From: Salinimonas lutimaris | GTDB lineage: Bacteria > Pseudomonadota > Gammaproteobacteria > Enterobacterales > Alteromonadaceae | Length of the DNA stretch: 64,000 bases | Direction: 5' to 3' | NCBI RefSeq assembly: GCF_005222225.1 | Contig: NZ_CP036536.1 | Location: forward strand, 1,760,001 to 1,824,000 | Shown: piece by piece, positions 51,370-60,243 of the stretch | Layout: every line of letters begins with the position of its first letter | Numbering within the stretch: position 1 is the first letter of the stretch | Position numbers and translations under genes: made by a program | Notes under the pieces: model-generated | What the model was told of the DNA's origin: nothing | What the model saw: the letters and a program-made list of their open reading frames with translations, nothing else | Database searches by the model: none

Positions 51370-52042
51370 TGATATGGCGGCCATCTGGCTAACCCTGGAG
51401 CTGGCGGCTCTGTCTAGTTTAATTTTATTGTTGATTGCCACGCCGCTGGCCTGGTGGCTGGCGCGCTGGGAGCACAAGCTAAAGCCGGTATTGTTATCCT
51501 TGATTGCCTTACCTTTAGTACTTCCGCCCACGGTACTGGGTTTCTATCTGTTGATTGCCTTTGCCCCCAACAGTCTGGTGGGGGGACTGTGGCAGTCGGT
51601 AACCGGGTCACAACTGGCTTTTTCGTTCAGCGGTCTGGTCATAGGCTCGGTTATTTATTCATTACCCTTTGCGGTGCAGCCTTTGTATACCGGCTTTACC
51701 CAGCTTGATAAGCGCTATCTGGATGTGGCTAAAACAATGGGAATGAATCGTTATTCTCGGTTCCGGCGCATTGTTCTGCCGCTGTGCCAGTCTCATATTA
51801 TCGTGGCGCTGGGGCTAAGTTTTGCCCATACGGTGGGGGAGTTCGGAGTGGTGCTGATGATTGGCGGAAATATTCCGGCTGAGACCCAGGTGGTGTCAAT
51901 TGCCCTGTACAACCATGTTGAGGCTGGGGACTATGCCAATGCACATTGGCTGGCGCTGGGTTTACTGGTGTTTTCAATGGTGCTGCTGACTATTTTATAT
52001 CGCTTTAACCGTGGCGGAGGCCGGCAATGGAATTTTCGGTAA
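51359..52042 (+). CDS. modB: molybdate ABC transporter permease
   Basis: 227-residue inner-membrane permease with about five hydrophobic helices. The EAA-loop region LDVAKTMGMNRYSRFRRIVLP is the contact with ModC, and GEFGVVLMIGGNIPAETQV is a typical ModB segment. ATG 51359, preceded by GGGGAC, is chosen over the TTG-type start ten codons earlier; it gives an 11-base overlap with modA. It overlaps modC by 16 bases. Confidence 0.94.
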   Translation: MQNDDMAAIWLTLELAALSSLILLLIATPLAWWLARWEHKLKPVLLSLIALPLVLPPTVLGFYLLIAFAPNSLVGGLWQSVTGSQLAFSFSGLVIGSVIYSLPFAVQPLYTGFTQLDKRYLDVAKTMGMNRYSRFRRIVLPLCQSHIIVALGLSFAHTVGEFGVVLMIGGNIPAETQVVSIALYNHVEAGDYANAHWLALGLLVFSMVLLTILYRFNRGGGRQWNFR

Positions 52043-53046
52043 ATTTTCGTCGTCACGCCGGCTTTGAGCTGGATGTCAGCGTCACCCAGCGTTCGGTCAA
52101 TACTATGGTCGGGCTGACCGGACCATCCGGTGCTGGTAAAAGCAGTCTATTGCGTTGTTTGGCCGGGCTTGAGCGACATGCGCAGGTCAGTGGCGACTGG
52201 CAGGGTAAGTTATTTACCCGTAAGCGGGTTGGCCTGGTGTTTCAGGAAGCGCTGCTTTTTCCGCATCTGAGTGTTGGGCAGAACCTGTTGTTGGCCGCTG
52301 ATTTTGCCAAGGGGCAGACATTCTGGTTTGATGAGGTGGTACTGGGCTGTCGCTGCAACCATTTGTTGTCTCGTATGCCGGCGTCCCTGTCGGGGGGCGA
52401 AGCGCAGCGGGTCGCCATAGCCAGAGCGATTTTAAATTCCCCGAAGATCCTGCTGCTCGACGAACCGGTTAGCGCGCTGGACAACCACACCCGTCATCAT
52501 ATCCTGGCCTTTTTGCGTAAGCTGGCAGATAACGGTTTGCCGGTATTGTTGGTCAGCCACGACCTGCAGGACCTTGCCCTGTACTGTCATAATTTGCTGT
52601 ATATGGAAGCCGGGCGGCTGGTGCACCAGGGCAAGCCGCAGGAAGTATTGCCGAAGATTTACCAGAATCATCCGGTCAGTGCCAGCGTACAGTTTTCGGT
52701 GATTTCAGGCTCCCAGCCGCAGGTTAATAAAACCTATCACTATGTGTCGTTTGATTGCGAGGGCCAGCAGTTATTTGCCACATCACCGGTTATCACCGGT
52801 GATCGTGTGCATATGTCAGTCGCTGCTGCCAGTGTGTCGGTTGACCGGCAGACCACTTGTGATGTCAGTACCGAAAATGCGTTTCACTGTGAGGTGAGGC
52901 AGGTACATCCGCCAGAGCATGGCCAGGTGCTGGTGAGCCTGCAACGTAACCAGACTCGCCTGTACGCCCTCATCAGTGAGTTTGCTGCAGCCCGGCTTGC
53001 CTTGCAGGTCGGCGAGTCAGTCACCGCCCGGTTTGGCCTTGAATAG
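52027..53046 (+). CDS. modC: molybdate ABC transporter ATPase
   Basis: 339-residue ATPase: Walker A GPSGAGKS (39-46), Q loop VFQEALLFPHLSV, signature SLSGGEAQRVAIARA, Walker B KILLLDEPVSALD and H loop LLVSHDL. The C-terminal part (about 270-339) fits a molybdate-binding Mop/TOBE-type regulatory domain. It overlaps modB, and its stop is immediately next to the convergent hemN stop with no spacer. No ModE-like regulator is present in the window. Confidence 0.93.
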   Translation: MEFSVNFRRHAGFELDVSVTQRSVNTMVGLTGPSGAGKSSLLRCLAGLERHAQVSGDWQGKLFTRKRVGLVFQEALLFPHLSVGQNLLLAADFAKGQTFWFDEVVLGCRCNHLLSRMPASLSGGEAQRVAIARAILNSPKILLLDEPVSALDNHTRHHILAFLRKLADNGLPVLLVSHDLQDLALYCHNLLYMEAGRLVHQGKPQEVLPKIYQNHPVSASVQFSVISGSQPQVNKTYHYVSFDCEGQQLFATSPVITGDRVHMSVAAASVSVDRQTTCDVSTENAFHCEVRQVHPPEHGQVLVSLQRNQTRLYALISEFAAARLALQVGESVTARFGLE

Positions 53047-54417
53047 CTAAATGACCCGCGAATAACGCTGATACTTATGCTGTTGTGCCAGATACGCATC
53101 AAACATGCTGCAAATTACCCGGATGAGCATTTTGCCAGCCCCGGTTACCCGGATCCCGGCGCTATCCACCACTACCAGGCCATCATCCGCTAATGTCTCA
53201 AGTTGTTGTAGTTCGTGAGCAAAATAGTGCGGTATATGAATGTGATGCCGGGTATAAAAGGCGTCGTAGCTTACCTCAAAATTGCACATTAACTGATTTA
53301 TCAGGCTGCGCCGGTACTGATCATCTGCGCTTAATACTATCCCCTGCTCGGTCAGCCCGGTATGGCTGTCCAGCCGGTGATAATACGCATTAAGCTGACG
53401 GGGATTCTGGCTGTATACGGTTTCTGTGGCGCTGATAGACGAGACACCCAGTCCCAGAATTTTCAGATTGCCATCGGTGGTGTAGCCCTGAAAGTTACGG
53501 TGCAGTCGTCCGGCTTGTTTGGCGTTGCACAGTTCATCGCCGGGCAGGGCGAAATGATCCATACCAATCATCTGGTAGCCGGCGTCTGTCAGGCCAGCCA
53601 CGGCCAGCTCCATCAAGCGCAGTTTGTCTTCGCCCTGGGGTAACCAGTCTTGCTTTATTTTGCGCTGAGCAGCAAAGCGCTGGGGCAGGTGAGCATAACT
53701 GAACAGAGAAATACGATCCGGTGCCATGGTCTTCACAGCTTCCAGAGTGCGCCGAAAGGTTTCAGGTGTCTGGTGCGGTAACCCGTAGATAAGGTCCAGA
53801 TTGACTGAACTGATGCCCACTTCGCGGGCGTCACTCACCAGCTGGGCAATGTGCTGAGTACTTTGCACCCTGTTGATGGCCTGCTGCACCCGCGCGTCGG
53901 TATCCTGGACACCCAGCGAAATACGGGTATAGCCCAGTTCGGCCAGCCAGGCCAGGTAACTGCGATCTACGTGTCGGGGATCCAGCTCTATGCTCAGCCG
54001 GGCATCGGCACTGATATAAAAATGTTCGTGCAGCATAGTGATAAGCCGGGCGTGCTGTGCCACAGTTAAAAAGCTTGGCGAGCCACCTCCCAGGTGAATC
54101 TGGCGTACCGCTGCATGGCGGGTCAGATGGTTTCGAAGTCGCAGCTCTTTTTCCAGATAACTGAGATACCGATCCGCTTTTTCCTGCTGCCGGCTTACCT
54201 GTTTATTGCAACCGCAGTAATAGCACAGGTCCTGACAAAACGGGATATGCACATACACAGAGTAATCACTGTCGGGCTCAAGCAAGGCGTGGGTAAGTAG
54301 TAAATCAGTATCATCATACTGATGAAACTGCAGCGCGGTAGGGTAGGAGGTATAACGTGGCCCGTTCACATTGTATTTATTGATAAGCCGGCGTTCGGCC
54401 AGAGGTAATGGATGCAT
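53047..54417 (-). CDS. hemN: oxygen-independent coproporphyrinogen III oxidase
   Basis: 456-residue radical-SAM enzyme of anaerobic haem synthesis (decarboxylates coproporphyrinogen III to protoporphyrinogen IX). The iron-sulfur motif is CQDLCYYCGC (Cys61, Cys65, Cys68 plus Cys70), preceded by YVHIPF; then HLGGGSPSFL, ELDPRHVD, SLGVQDTD and LDLIYGLPHQT. The N-terminal NGPRYTSYPTAL segment is typical of true HemN. An FNR/Anr-like box lies 59-72 bases upstream of the start. Its job fits growth at low oxygen. Confidence 0.95.
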   Translation of the reverse strand: MHPLPLAERRLINKYNVNGPRYTSYPTALQFHQYDDTDLLLTHALLEPDSDYSVYVHIPFCQDLCYYCGCNKQVSRQQEKADRYLSYLEKELRLRNHLTRHAAVRQIHLGGGSPSFLTVAQHARLITMLHEHFYISADARLSIELDPRHVDRSYLAWLAELGYTRISLGVQDTDARVQQAINRVQSTQHIAQLVSDAREVGISSVNLDLIYGLPHQTPETFRRTLEAVKTMAPDRISLFSYAHLPQRFAAQRKIKQDWLPQGEDKLRLMELAVAGLTDAGYQMIGMDHFALPGDELCNAKQAGRLHRNFQGYTTDGNLKILGLGVSSISATETVYSQNPRQLNAYYHRLDSHTGLTEQGIVLSADDQYRRSLINQLMCNFEVSYDAFYTRHHIHIPHYFAHELQQLETLADDGLVVVDSAGIRVTGAGKMLIRVICSMFDAYLAQQHKYQRYSRVI

Positions 54418-54475
54418 GCGCTTTGCCTTACAGTCTTGATTATTTACACTCTAGCAAAGCGCTGCAGCAGGAATA

Positions 54476-54489
54476 TTGTTCTGGATCAA
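54476..54489 (-). promoter_or_regulatory. FNR/Anr-like box upstream of hemN
   Basis: TTGTT-CTGG-ATCAA matches TTGAT-N4-ATCAA with one mismatch, and is nearly symmetrical. A class II activated start 41.5 bases on would fall near 54441, giving a short leader before ATG 54417. hemN is a known FNR/Anr target in several gammaproteobacteria. The site also lies near the end of the TonB receptor gene. Confidence 0.5.
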
Positions 54490-54522
54490 ATCCGGGGCGA
54501 ATTCATACTCCGGTGCGAGTTA

Positions 54523-57057
54523 TTAAAAATAGGTCTGCAGAGTAATACCCCAGCTTGCGGGCTGGCCCGGGTAAGCCATAATTTTGCCCGTTTGTACCGG
54601 CACATCAAAGGCATTTCTGGCAACGTACTCTTTGTCCAGCACATTACGGCCCCACACAATAATGTCACTGTTGAACTCAGGTAAACTGAATTGCCAGCGC
54701 AGGTTCAGCAGGCTGTAGCTGGACGACTTTTTGTAAGGATCATTGGTACTGTCCATGTAAAGATCGCCGGTGTACTGCCAGTCCAGGCTCAGTTGTGTAT
54801 CAAGGCTGCCCAGTGCGATGTACTGACTGGCCTGTAACGACAGGGTATTTTCAGGGTTGAATCCCACACGATCACCGGCCCGAGAGCAAAACGGAGCATC
54901 GGGTTGTGCCCGGCCCGGATCATCAATACCGGTATGCCAGGTATAGGCTACCCAGCACGGGCCGCGCTCAAATTCATCAAAGTTGGCCAGGGTGCGGGCC
55001 ACATTCAGAGACAGGCGGGTATCGCTGGTGGCAAACCAGGTCAGCTCTGCTTCGATCCCTTTAGTCTCAATATCGCCGGCATTTTGCAGATTAAACCCGG
55101 TGCCGGTGAAGGTACTGGCCTGAAAATCTTTAATATCGGTCAGATGCGCAGCCAGATTGAGGCGCAGGTTATAACGACGAAAATCCTGTTTGAATCCCAC
55201 CTCAAAGCTGTTGGCGGTTTCTGCCTCAAACCGTGGGTCAAAGGCGGCAGCAATCCGATCAGTATTTAAACCGCCAGCTTTGTAGCCGGTAGCGTAACTG
55301 GCATACATAAGCTGATGATCGCTGGGCTGCCAGCTCAGCTTGACCGCGCCGGTAAGCTGGTTGTCATCAATGCTTTCGTCCAGGGCCGGACGCGGCGCTA
55401 TAGCGGCAGTATTTAATAAAAAATATCCCCAACCAGGTTGCTGGAACGCCGCCAGCGGTGCAAGCTGCGCTGCCTCTGGCAGACCGCCGGCGGCCAGAGC
55501 CTGGCCAACTATCGCAAGAGCGTTACCGGCGGCCACGGGGTCAGGCTGCAGAGCGGGCGTTAAAGGTAACCCGTCAATACCGGGGCCGGTTTCGGTATAC
55601 CGACCCCGCAAGCTTTTTTCTTCCACGGTATAACGCAGCCCCGTGGTTAGCGTCCATGACGTTGCCAGATGCCAGTCTGACTGGATAAACAGAGCATAGC
55701 TGTCCTGCTCCTGATAAGCATTATGGTAAAAGGCGGTAGACACCGGTGTGGCCGGTGCAGCCGGAGCTATCAGCCCGCCTGTGGCGGCACTGAGCCCATT
55801 AAGACCGTCGATGAGTGGATTTAACTGAGGCGCAGAAGCGCTGAAAAACAGCGGAAAATCTTCATGGGTGGTAATGGTGTAATCAAGATCCAGATTTTGT
55901 GAAAACCAGTAAGCACCGGCTATTACGCTAAGTGAGTCACTATCATAGGTCATTCGCACTTCCTGCGAGAAAGCCTGTTGTCTGGCATCGTTTCTGGCAG
56001 TCAGTAAATCGGCATCCGTAAAATCAGAGTCGGTATCATCCAAACTGTCAAAATCACGCCATGCGGTAATACTGGTCAGTGTCCAGTGTGCATTCAGTTG
56101 CCAGTCTGCCTGCAGCGACAGCCCCCGGTCCTGCATACTGGACGCCGGTAACTGGCTCAGTGCGGTGGTGTAGTCATAAAATGAATCCTGAGTGTAAACG
56201 GTGGCGTCAAATAACGGACTGGCCAGCAGCGCATCGGTGCCTGATTTTTCCGGGATCTGGTTGGCCTGTAAATTATCCTGCCAGGTCAGTGCGCCACAAC
56301 ACACTTCATCCAGCTCAGCCCAGTCCGCTATCAGCCGGATTTTTATTGCATCAGTCGGCGTGTACAGCGCCTGGGCGCGCACCCCGAATCGGTCCCGATT
56401 GTTGATATCCTGTCCGCTGTTGGCCTCGGTTATCCAGCCGTCCCGGTCGGTGTTAAACCCGGCTACACGAAATGCCAGAGTATCCTCTATTGCCACCAGC
56501 GACGTGGCCCCGGTAACGCGGCGTAAGTTATCACTGCCTAGCGTGGCAGTTACAAAGCCATCTCCATTTTCAAAAGTCGGGGCTTTGGTATTAAAGGTCA
56601 CAGCGCCGGCAGGGGTATTTTTACCAAACAGGGTCCCTTGCGGCCCACGCAGTACTTCAATGGTGTCAATATCCACCAAATCATTGATTACAGCGTTCTG
56701 GCGAGAGCGATAAACACCGTCAACATACAAACCCACAGAGGGTTCAAAACCAAAATTCTGGGTTGAAGTGCCAATGCCGCGAATAGCAAAACCGGAGTTG
56801 GTCGCACTCTGACTTTGGAATGCATTAAATGTCGGGATATAGCCCTGAATATCGTATATGTCCAGCGAAACACTTTGATGCAGGGCCTCTCCATTGATCA
56901 CCGAAACAGCCACGGGCACTTGTTGTAGATTCTGCGTGCGTTTTTGTGCGGTGACTTCTATGGTCTCAAGCTGTCCGGGGAGCGTGTCGGCCAGTGCTGA
57001 GCTGATACTTAAAGCTGTAAAGGTAAGCGTGGTGAGAGTACGGGTAGGCGCTGTCAT
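54523..57057 (-). CDS. TonB-dependent outer-membrane receptor
   Basis: 844-residue receptor. Signal peptide 1-23 (cut after ALA), a TonB-box-like ETIEVTAQKRTQNLQQVPVA, the plug domain (about 45-155, with LYVDGVYRSRQNAVINDLVD and IEVLRGPQGTLFGKNTPAGA) and a beta barrel to the C-terminal Phe. The C-terminal strand SWGITLQTYF is a typical barrel end. An extracellular loop carries adjacent cysteines (DEVCCGALTW). It belongs to the large group used in Alteromonadales for organic substrates; no specific ligand can be assigned. Divergent from the phosphatase gene at 57293. Confidence 0.93.
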   Translation of the reverse strand: MTAPTRTLTTLTFTALSISSALADTLPGQLETIEVTAQKRTQNLQQVPVAVSVINGEALHQSVSLDIYDIQGYIPTFNAFQSQSATNSGFAIRGIGTSTQNFGFEPSVGLYVDGVYRSRQNAVINDLVDIDTIEVLRGPQGTLFGKNTPAGAVTFNTKAPTFENGDGFVTATLGSDNLRRVTGATSLVAIEDTLAFRVAGFNTDRDGWITEANSGQDINNRDRFGVRAQALYTPTDAIKIRLIADWAELDEVCCGALTWQDNLQANQIPEKSGTDALLASPLFDATVYTQDSFYDYTTALSQLPASSMQDRGLSLQADWQLNAHWTLTSITAWRDFDSLDDTDSDFTDADLLTARNDARQQAFSQEVRMTYDSDSLSVIAGAYWFSQNLDLDYTITTHEDFPLFFSASAPQLNPLIDGLNGLSAATGGLIAPAAPATPVSTAFYHNAYQEQDSYALFIQSDWHLATSWTLTTGLRYTVEEKSLRGRYTETGPGIDGLPLTPALQPDPVAAGNALAIVGQALAAGGLPEAAQLAPLAAFQQPGWGYFLLNTAAIAPRPALDESIDDNQLTGAVKLSWQPSDHQLMYASYATGYKAGGLNTDRIAAAFDPRFEAETANSFEVGFKQDFRRYNLRLNLAAHLTDIKDFQASTFTGTGFNLQNAGDIETKGIEAELTWFATSDTRLSLNVARTLANFDEFERGPCWVAYTWHTGIDDPGRAQPDAPFCSRAGDRVGFNPENTLSLQASQYIALGSLDTQLSLDWQYTGDLYMDSTNDPYKKSSSYSLLNLRWQFSLPEFNSDIIVWGRNVLDKEYVARNAFDVPVQTGKIMAYPGQPASWGITLQTYF

Positions 57058-57292
57058 AGGTTGTTCCCTTAACCGTTTATTGTTGTGATGTGTCAGGCAG
57101 TGGTGTTTCTTATGAGCATAGTTATAACAAACTGGTCAGGTTTTAACAGTGCAAAAAAAGATCTATTACATTTGTATGAATGAATCCGATGTGGCTGATA
57201 AGGGTGGTGAATAAGGCCATATTCACAATAGTAATTAAACAAACCTGAAGGGTTTTTCTACTATGAAGAAAAATAAATAAACGCAGGTTGTT

Positions 57293-57964
57293 ATGACAGA
57301 AATATATCTGGTAAGGCACGGGCAGGCCTCTTTCGGGCAGGACAATTACGATGTGCTTAGTGAACTGGGTCAGCAGCAGGCGCGCTGGCTGGGCGAATGG
57401 ATCGCGCAGCAGTCGGTGGAGTTTGATGCCATCTACAGTGGCACGCTGGAGCGCCAGCGACACACGCTTGAGTATCTCAGTGCAGGTATAACACCGGCCC
57501 GGCGAATTCAGATGACAGAATTTGATGAGTTTGATTTTACCCGCGTGATTCAGGCGTTTTTACAACAGAACCCTGAGCATAATGTGGCGGAACCCACCCC
57601 TCGTTTCTGGTTTAAAACACTGCGTAAAAGCATGCAGGCCTGGTCTCAGGGCGAACTGGATGTGCCTCATGATGCCGAGAGCTGGCCCCATTTTATCCAA
57701 CGGGTCAGAAATGGCCTGAATCATTGCCTCACCGACAATAACCGCAAGGTGCTGATCTCGACCTCCGGTGGTGTGATTGCCTGTGCGGTGGGGCTGACAT
57801 TGGGACTGTCAGCCGAGTCAATTATCAAACTGAACCTGCAGATCCAAAATACCAGCATCACCCGTCTGATTTGCAGCGCCAATAATAACTGGTCCCTGCA
57901 CAGCTTTAATTATTTACCCCATTTATCTTCCCGGGAGCGGGCAGAACACATCACTTACGCGTGA
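57293..57964 (+). CDS. histidine phosphatase (phosphoglycerate-mutase) superfamily protein
   Basis: 223-residue PGM-fold protein. The N-terminal phospho-His motif is intact (LVRHGQASFG, His9), with ERQRHT further on. The second motif, usually SHGG, reads STSGGVIACAVG, so the second catalytic His is replaced by Ser. This Ser form occurs in a subfamily I associate with acyl-CoA dehydrogenase clusters. It is the first gene of a tight cluster, 15 bases before an acyl-CoA dehydrogenase. It may remove phosphate in the pathway or have lost activity. Confidence 0.8.
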   Translation: MTEIYLVRHGQASFGQDNYDVLSELGQQQARWLGEWIAQQSVEFDAIYSGTLERQRHTLEYLSAGITPARRIQMTEFDEFDFTRVIQAFLQQNPEHNVAEPTPRFWFKTLRKSMQAWSQGELDVPHDAESWPHFIQRVRNGLNHCLTDNNRKVLISTSGGVIACAVGLTLGLSAESIIKLNLQIQNTSITRLICSANNNWSLHSFNYLPHLSSRERAEHITYA

Positions 57965-57979
57965 GCCAAGGAGAATAAG

Positions 57980-59197
57980 ATGCATTTTGAGCACAACGAT
58001 ACAACGACAAAACTGGCTGCACAGCTAACGGCATTTATGCAGGAGCATGTTTATCCGATTGAACATGAATATCACACGTTATTCAGCACGCCGGAAACGC
58101 GCTGGAAAACGCCTGAAATTATGCAAACGCTGAAACAAAAAGCGAAAAAAGCAGGCTTATGGAATTTATTTTTAGATAAAGAATACCTGCCATATGGCGC
58201 TGGGCTGTCCAACCTTGAATATGCACCGCTGTGTGAAATTATGGGGCGGGTGCCATTTTCTGCCGAAATTTTCAATTGCAGCGCACCGGACACGGGCAAC
58301 ATGGAAGTACTGGCGAAGTATGGTACGCAAGAACAGCGCGATACCTGGCTTGAGCCATTGCTGGCTGGCGAGATACGGTCGGGGTTTGCCATGACCGAGC
58401 CGGCGGTAGCTTCCAGTGATGCTACCAACATTGAGACAGCGATTGTTGCAGATGGTGACGACTATGTGATCAACGGACGTAAGTGGTACACCAGCGGCGC
58501 CATGAATGAAAACTGTAAAATTCTGATCGTGATGGGCAAAACCGACCCGGATGCACCACGCCATGTGCAGCAGTCGCAGATTCTGGTGCCCATGGATACC
58601 CCGGGAGTTAAAGTTATCAGGCCAATGGGGGCGATGGGTTATCTGGACGAGCCGGTGGGCCATGCTGAAGTGCTGTTTGAAGATGTGCGGGTGCCGGCCA
58701 GCAATATGATTTTAGGCCCCGGGCGTGGCTTTGAAGTGGCGCAGGGACGTTTGGGCCCAGGCCGAATCCACCACTGTATGCGTTTAATTGGATGTGCGCA
58801 GCGTGCACTGGATCTTGCCTGTGCCAGAGTCAGTGAGCGAGTGGCTTTTGGTCAGCCACTGGCCAAGCAGCAGTCAGTCAGAGAGTCAATCGCCAGCATG
58901 CACTGTGATATTGAGCAAGCCCGGTTGCTGACACTCAAAGCTGCAGATCAGATGGACCGGTATGGTAATAAAGTGGCTAAAGATATTATTGCAGCCATCA
59001 AAATTGTAGCTCCGAAAATGGCCTGCAAGGTCATTGATGAAGCCATTCAGATGCACGGCGCTCAAGGTACCAGTCAGGATACGCCACTGGCAGCTATGTA
59101 TGCCTACGCACGAACAGTACGACTGGCCGACGGTCCTGATCAGGTACATATGATGCAGCTAGGTAAGCGACTGATAGAGCAACAGGTTAAAGGATAA
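57980..59197 (+). CDS. ACAD10/11-like acyl-CoA dehydrogenase
   Basis: 405-residue flavoprotein resembling the dehydrogenase half of ACAD11. Signature pieces: [56 protein letters not shown] and [19 protein letters not shown]. The base that is Glu in classical enzymes such as MCAD aligns with Asp in SQDTPLA, as in ACAD10/11. In that group and in LvaC the reaction is thought to remove phosphate from a phosphorylated 4-hydroxyacyl-CoA. Its stop overlaps the start of a kinase gene (TAATG). AAGGAG precedes ATG 57980. Confidence 0.9.
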   Translation: MHFEHNDTTTKLAAQLTAFMQEHVYPIEHEYHTLFSTPETRWKTPEIMQTLKQKAKKAGLWNLFLDKEYLPYGAGLSNLEYAPLCEIMGRVPFSAEIFNCSAPDTGNMEVLAKYGTQEQRDTWLEPLLAGEIRSGFAMTEPAVASSDATNIETAIVADGDDYVINGRKWYTSGAMNENCKILIVMGKTDPDAPRHVQQSQILVPMDTPGVKVIRPMGAMGYLDEPVGHAEVLFEDVRVPASNMILGPGRGFEVAQGRLGPGRIHHCMRLIGCAQRALDLACARVSERVAFGQPLAKQQSVRESIASMHCDIEQARLLTLKAADQMDRYGNKVAKDIIAAIKIVAPKMACKVIDEAIQMHGAQGTSQDTPLAAMYAYARTVRLADGPDQVHMMQLGKRLIEQQVKG

Positions 59198-60243
59198 TGA
59201 TGAAGGTAGACCAACTTGATTATCAGCGTTTGAATGACTACCTGGCCACGGCTGCCCCACAGGTGGGGCAGATTCAAAGCTATGAGAAATTTTCCGGCGG
59301 TCAGTCTAACCCCACTTTTTTGCTGAAAACCACCGCAGGTCAATTTGTTCTTCGTCGGCAGCCGCCGGGTAAACTGCTGAAATCTGCCCACGCTGTTGAC
59401 CGGGAATTTACCGTTATGCAGGCATTACAGAGCACGGACGTGCCGGTTCCGCGTATGGAGCATCTGTGTAACAATCAGGAAGTGCTGGGCGGACTTTTTT
59501 TTATTATGGAGTTTATGCCGGGGCGAATTTACTGGAAAGCGGCGCTGCCGGAAATTGACAGTCCGGCGGTGCGAAGCACCATGTATGATGCGATGAATCA
59601 TACGCTGGCCAGCCTGCATAATGTGAATATTGAACAGGCCGGCTTACAGCATTACGGCAAACCAGGCAATTACTTTGCCCGGCAGTCAGAACGCTGGACG
59701 CAGCAATACCGGGCTTCGGAAACACAGCACATCAGAGCGATGGAAAGCCTGATAGATTATCTTAACCAGAATATGCCGGCAGATGACGGGCAGGTCGCAC
59801 TGGTACACGGCGACTTCCGGCTTGATAACATGATGTTTAACCCGGGGGCCTCGCCCGACACCGTGATTGCTGTACTTGATTGGGAACTATCGACTCTGGG
59901 CCATCCGTTTGCTGATTTAGCCTATCAGTGTATGCAATTACGGTTGCCGGCAAATTTGCCTCAGGCTCCCGGATTAGGCGGACTGGATCGTACCGCGCTG
60001 GGTATTCCTGATGAGCAGACGTATATCCGCAGCTATTGCCAGCGACGAGGCATTGCCGGTATCGATAACTGGCCGTTTTATCTGGCTTTCAGTTTTTTCC
60101 GGCTGGCAGCTATTTTACAGGGCGTGGTTAAACGTGGCATGGATGGCAACGCTTCCAGTGACCAGGCCGGTTCGATGGGCGCGATGGTGGGCCCGTTGGC
60201 AGAGATGGCGATGCAAGTTGTTAAACAGGGAGAAAAAGCATGA
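59197..60243 (+). CDS. APH-family phosphotransferase (ACAD11 kinase/LvaA-like)
   Basis: 348-residue kinase-fold protein. Lys- and Gly-rich loop FSGGQSNPTFLLKT and VLRRQPPGKLL, catalytic HGDFRLDN (His204-Asp206) and the metal-binding Asp in VIAVLDWELSTLGHP. These match the N-terminal kinase domain of ACAD11 and bacterial LvaA rather than antibiotic-resistance kinases. It probably phosphorylates a hydroxyacyl-CoA. It is translationally coupled to the dehydrogenase (TAATG) and to the oxidoreductase that follows (ATGA). A separate LvaB-like partner is not visible. Confidence 0.88.
   Translation: MMKVDQLDYQRLNDYLATAAPQVGQIQSYEKFSGGQSNPTFLLKTTAGQFVLRRQPPGKLLKSAHAVDREFTVMQALQSTDVPVPRMEHLCNNQEVLGGLFFIMEFMPGRIYWKAALPEIDSPAVRSTMYDAMNHTLASLHNVNIEQAGLQHYGKPGNYFARQSERWTQQYRASETQHIRAMESLIDYLNQNMPADDGQVALVHGDFRLDNMMFNPGASPDTVIAVLDWELSTLGHPFADLAYQCMQLRLPANLPQAPGLGGLDRTALGIPDEQTYIRSYCQRRGIAGIDNWPFYLAFSFFRLAAILQGVVKRGMDGNASSDQAGSMGAMVGPLAEMAMQVVKQGEKA

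Noticed and set aside
57130..57147. FadR-like half site AACTGGTCAGGTTTT between the TonB receptor and the phosphatase gene
   Set aside because: Only the left half fits; the right half does not.
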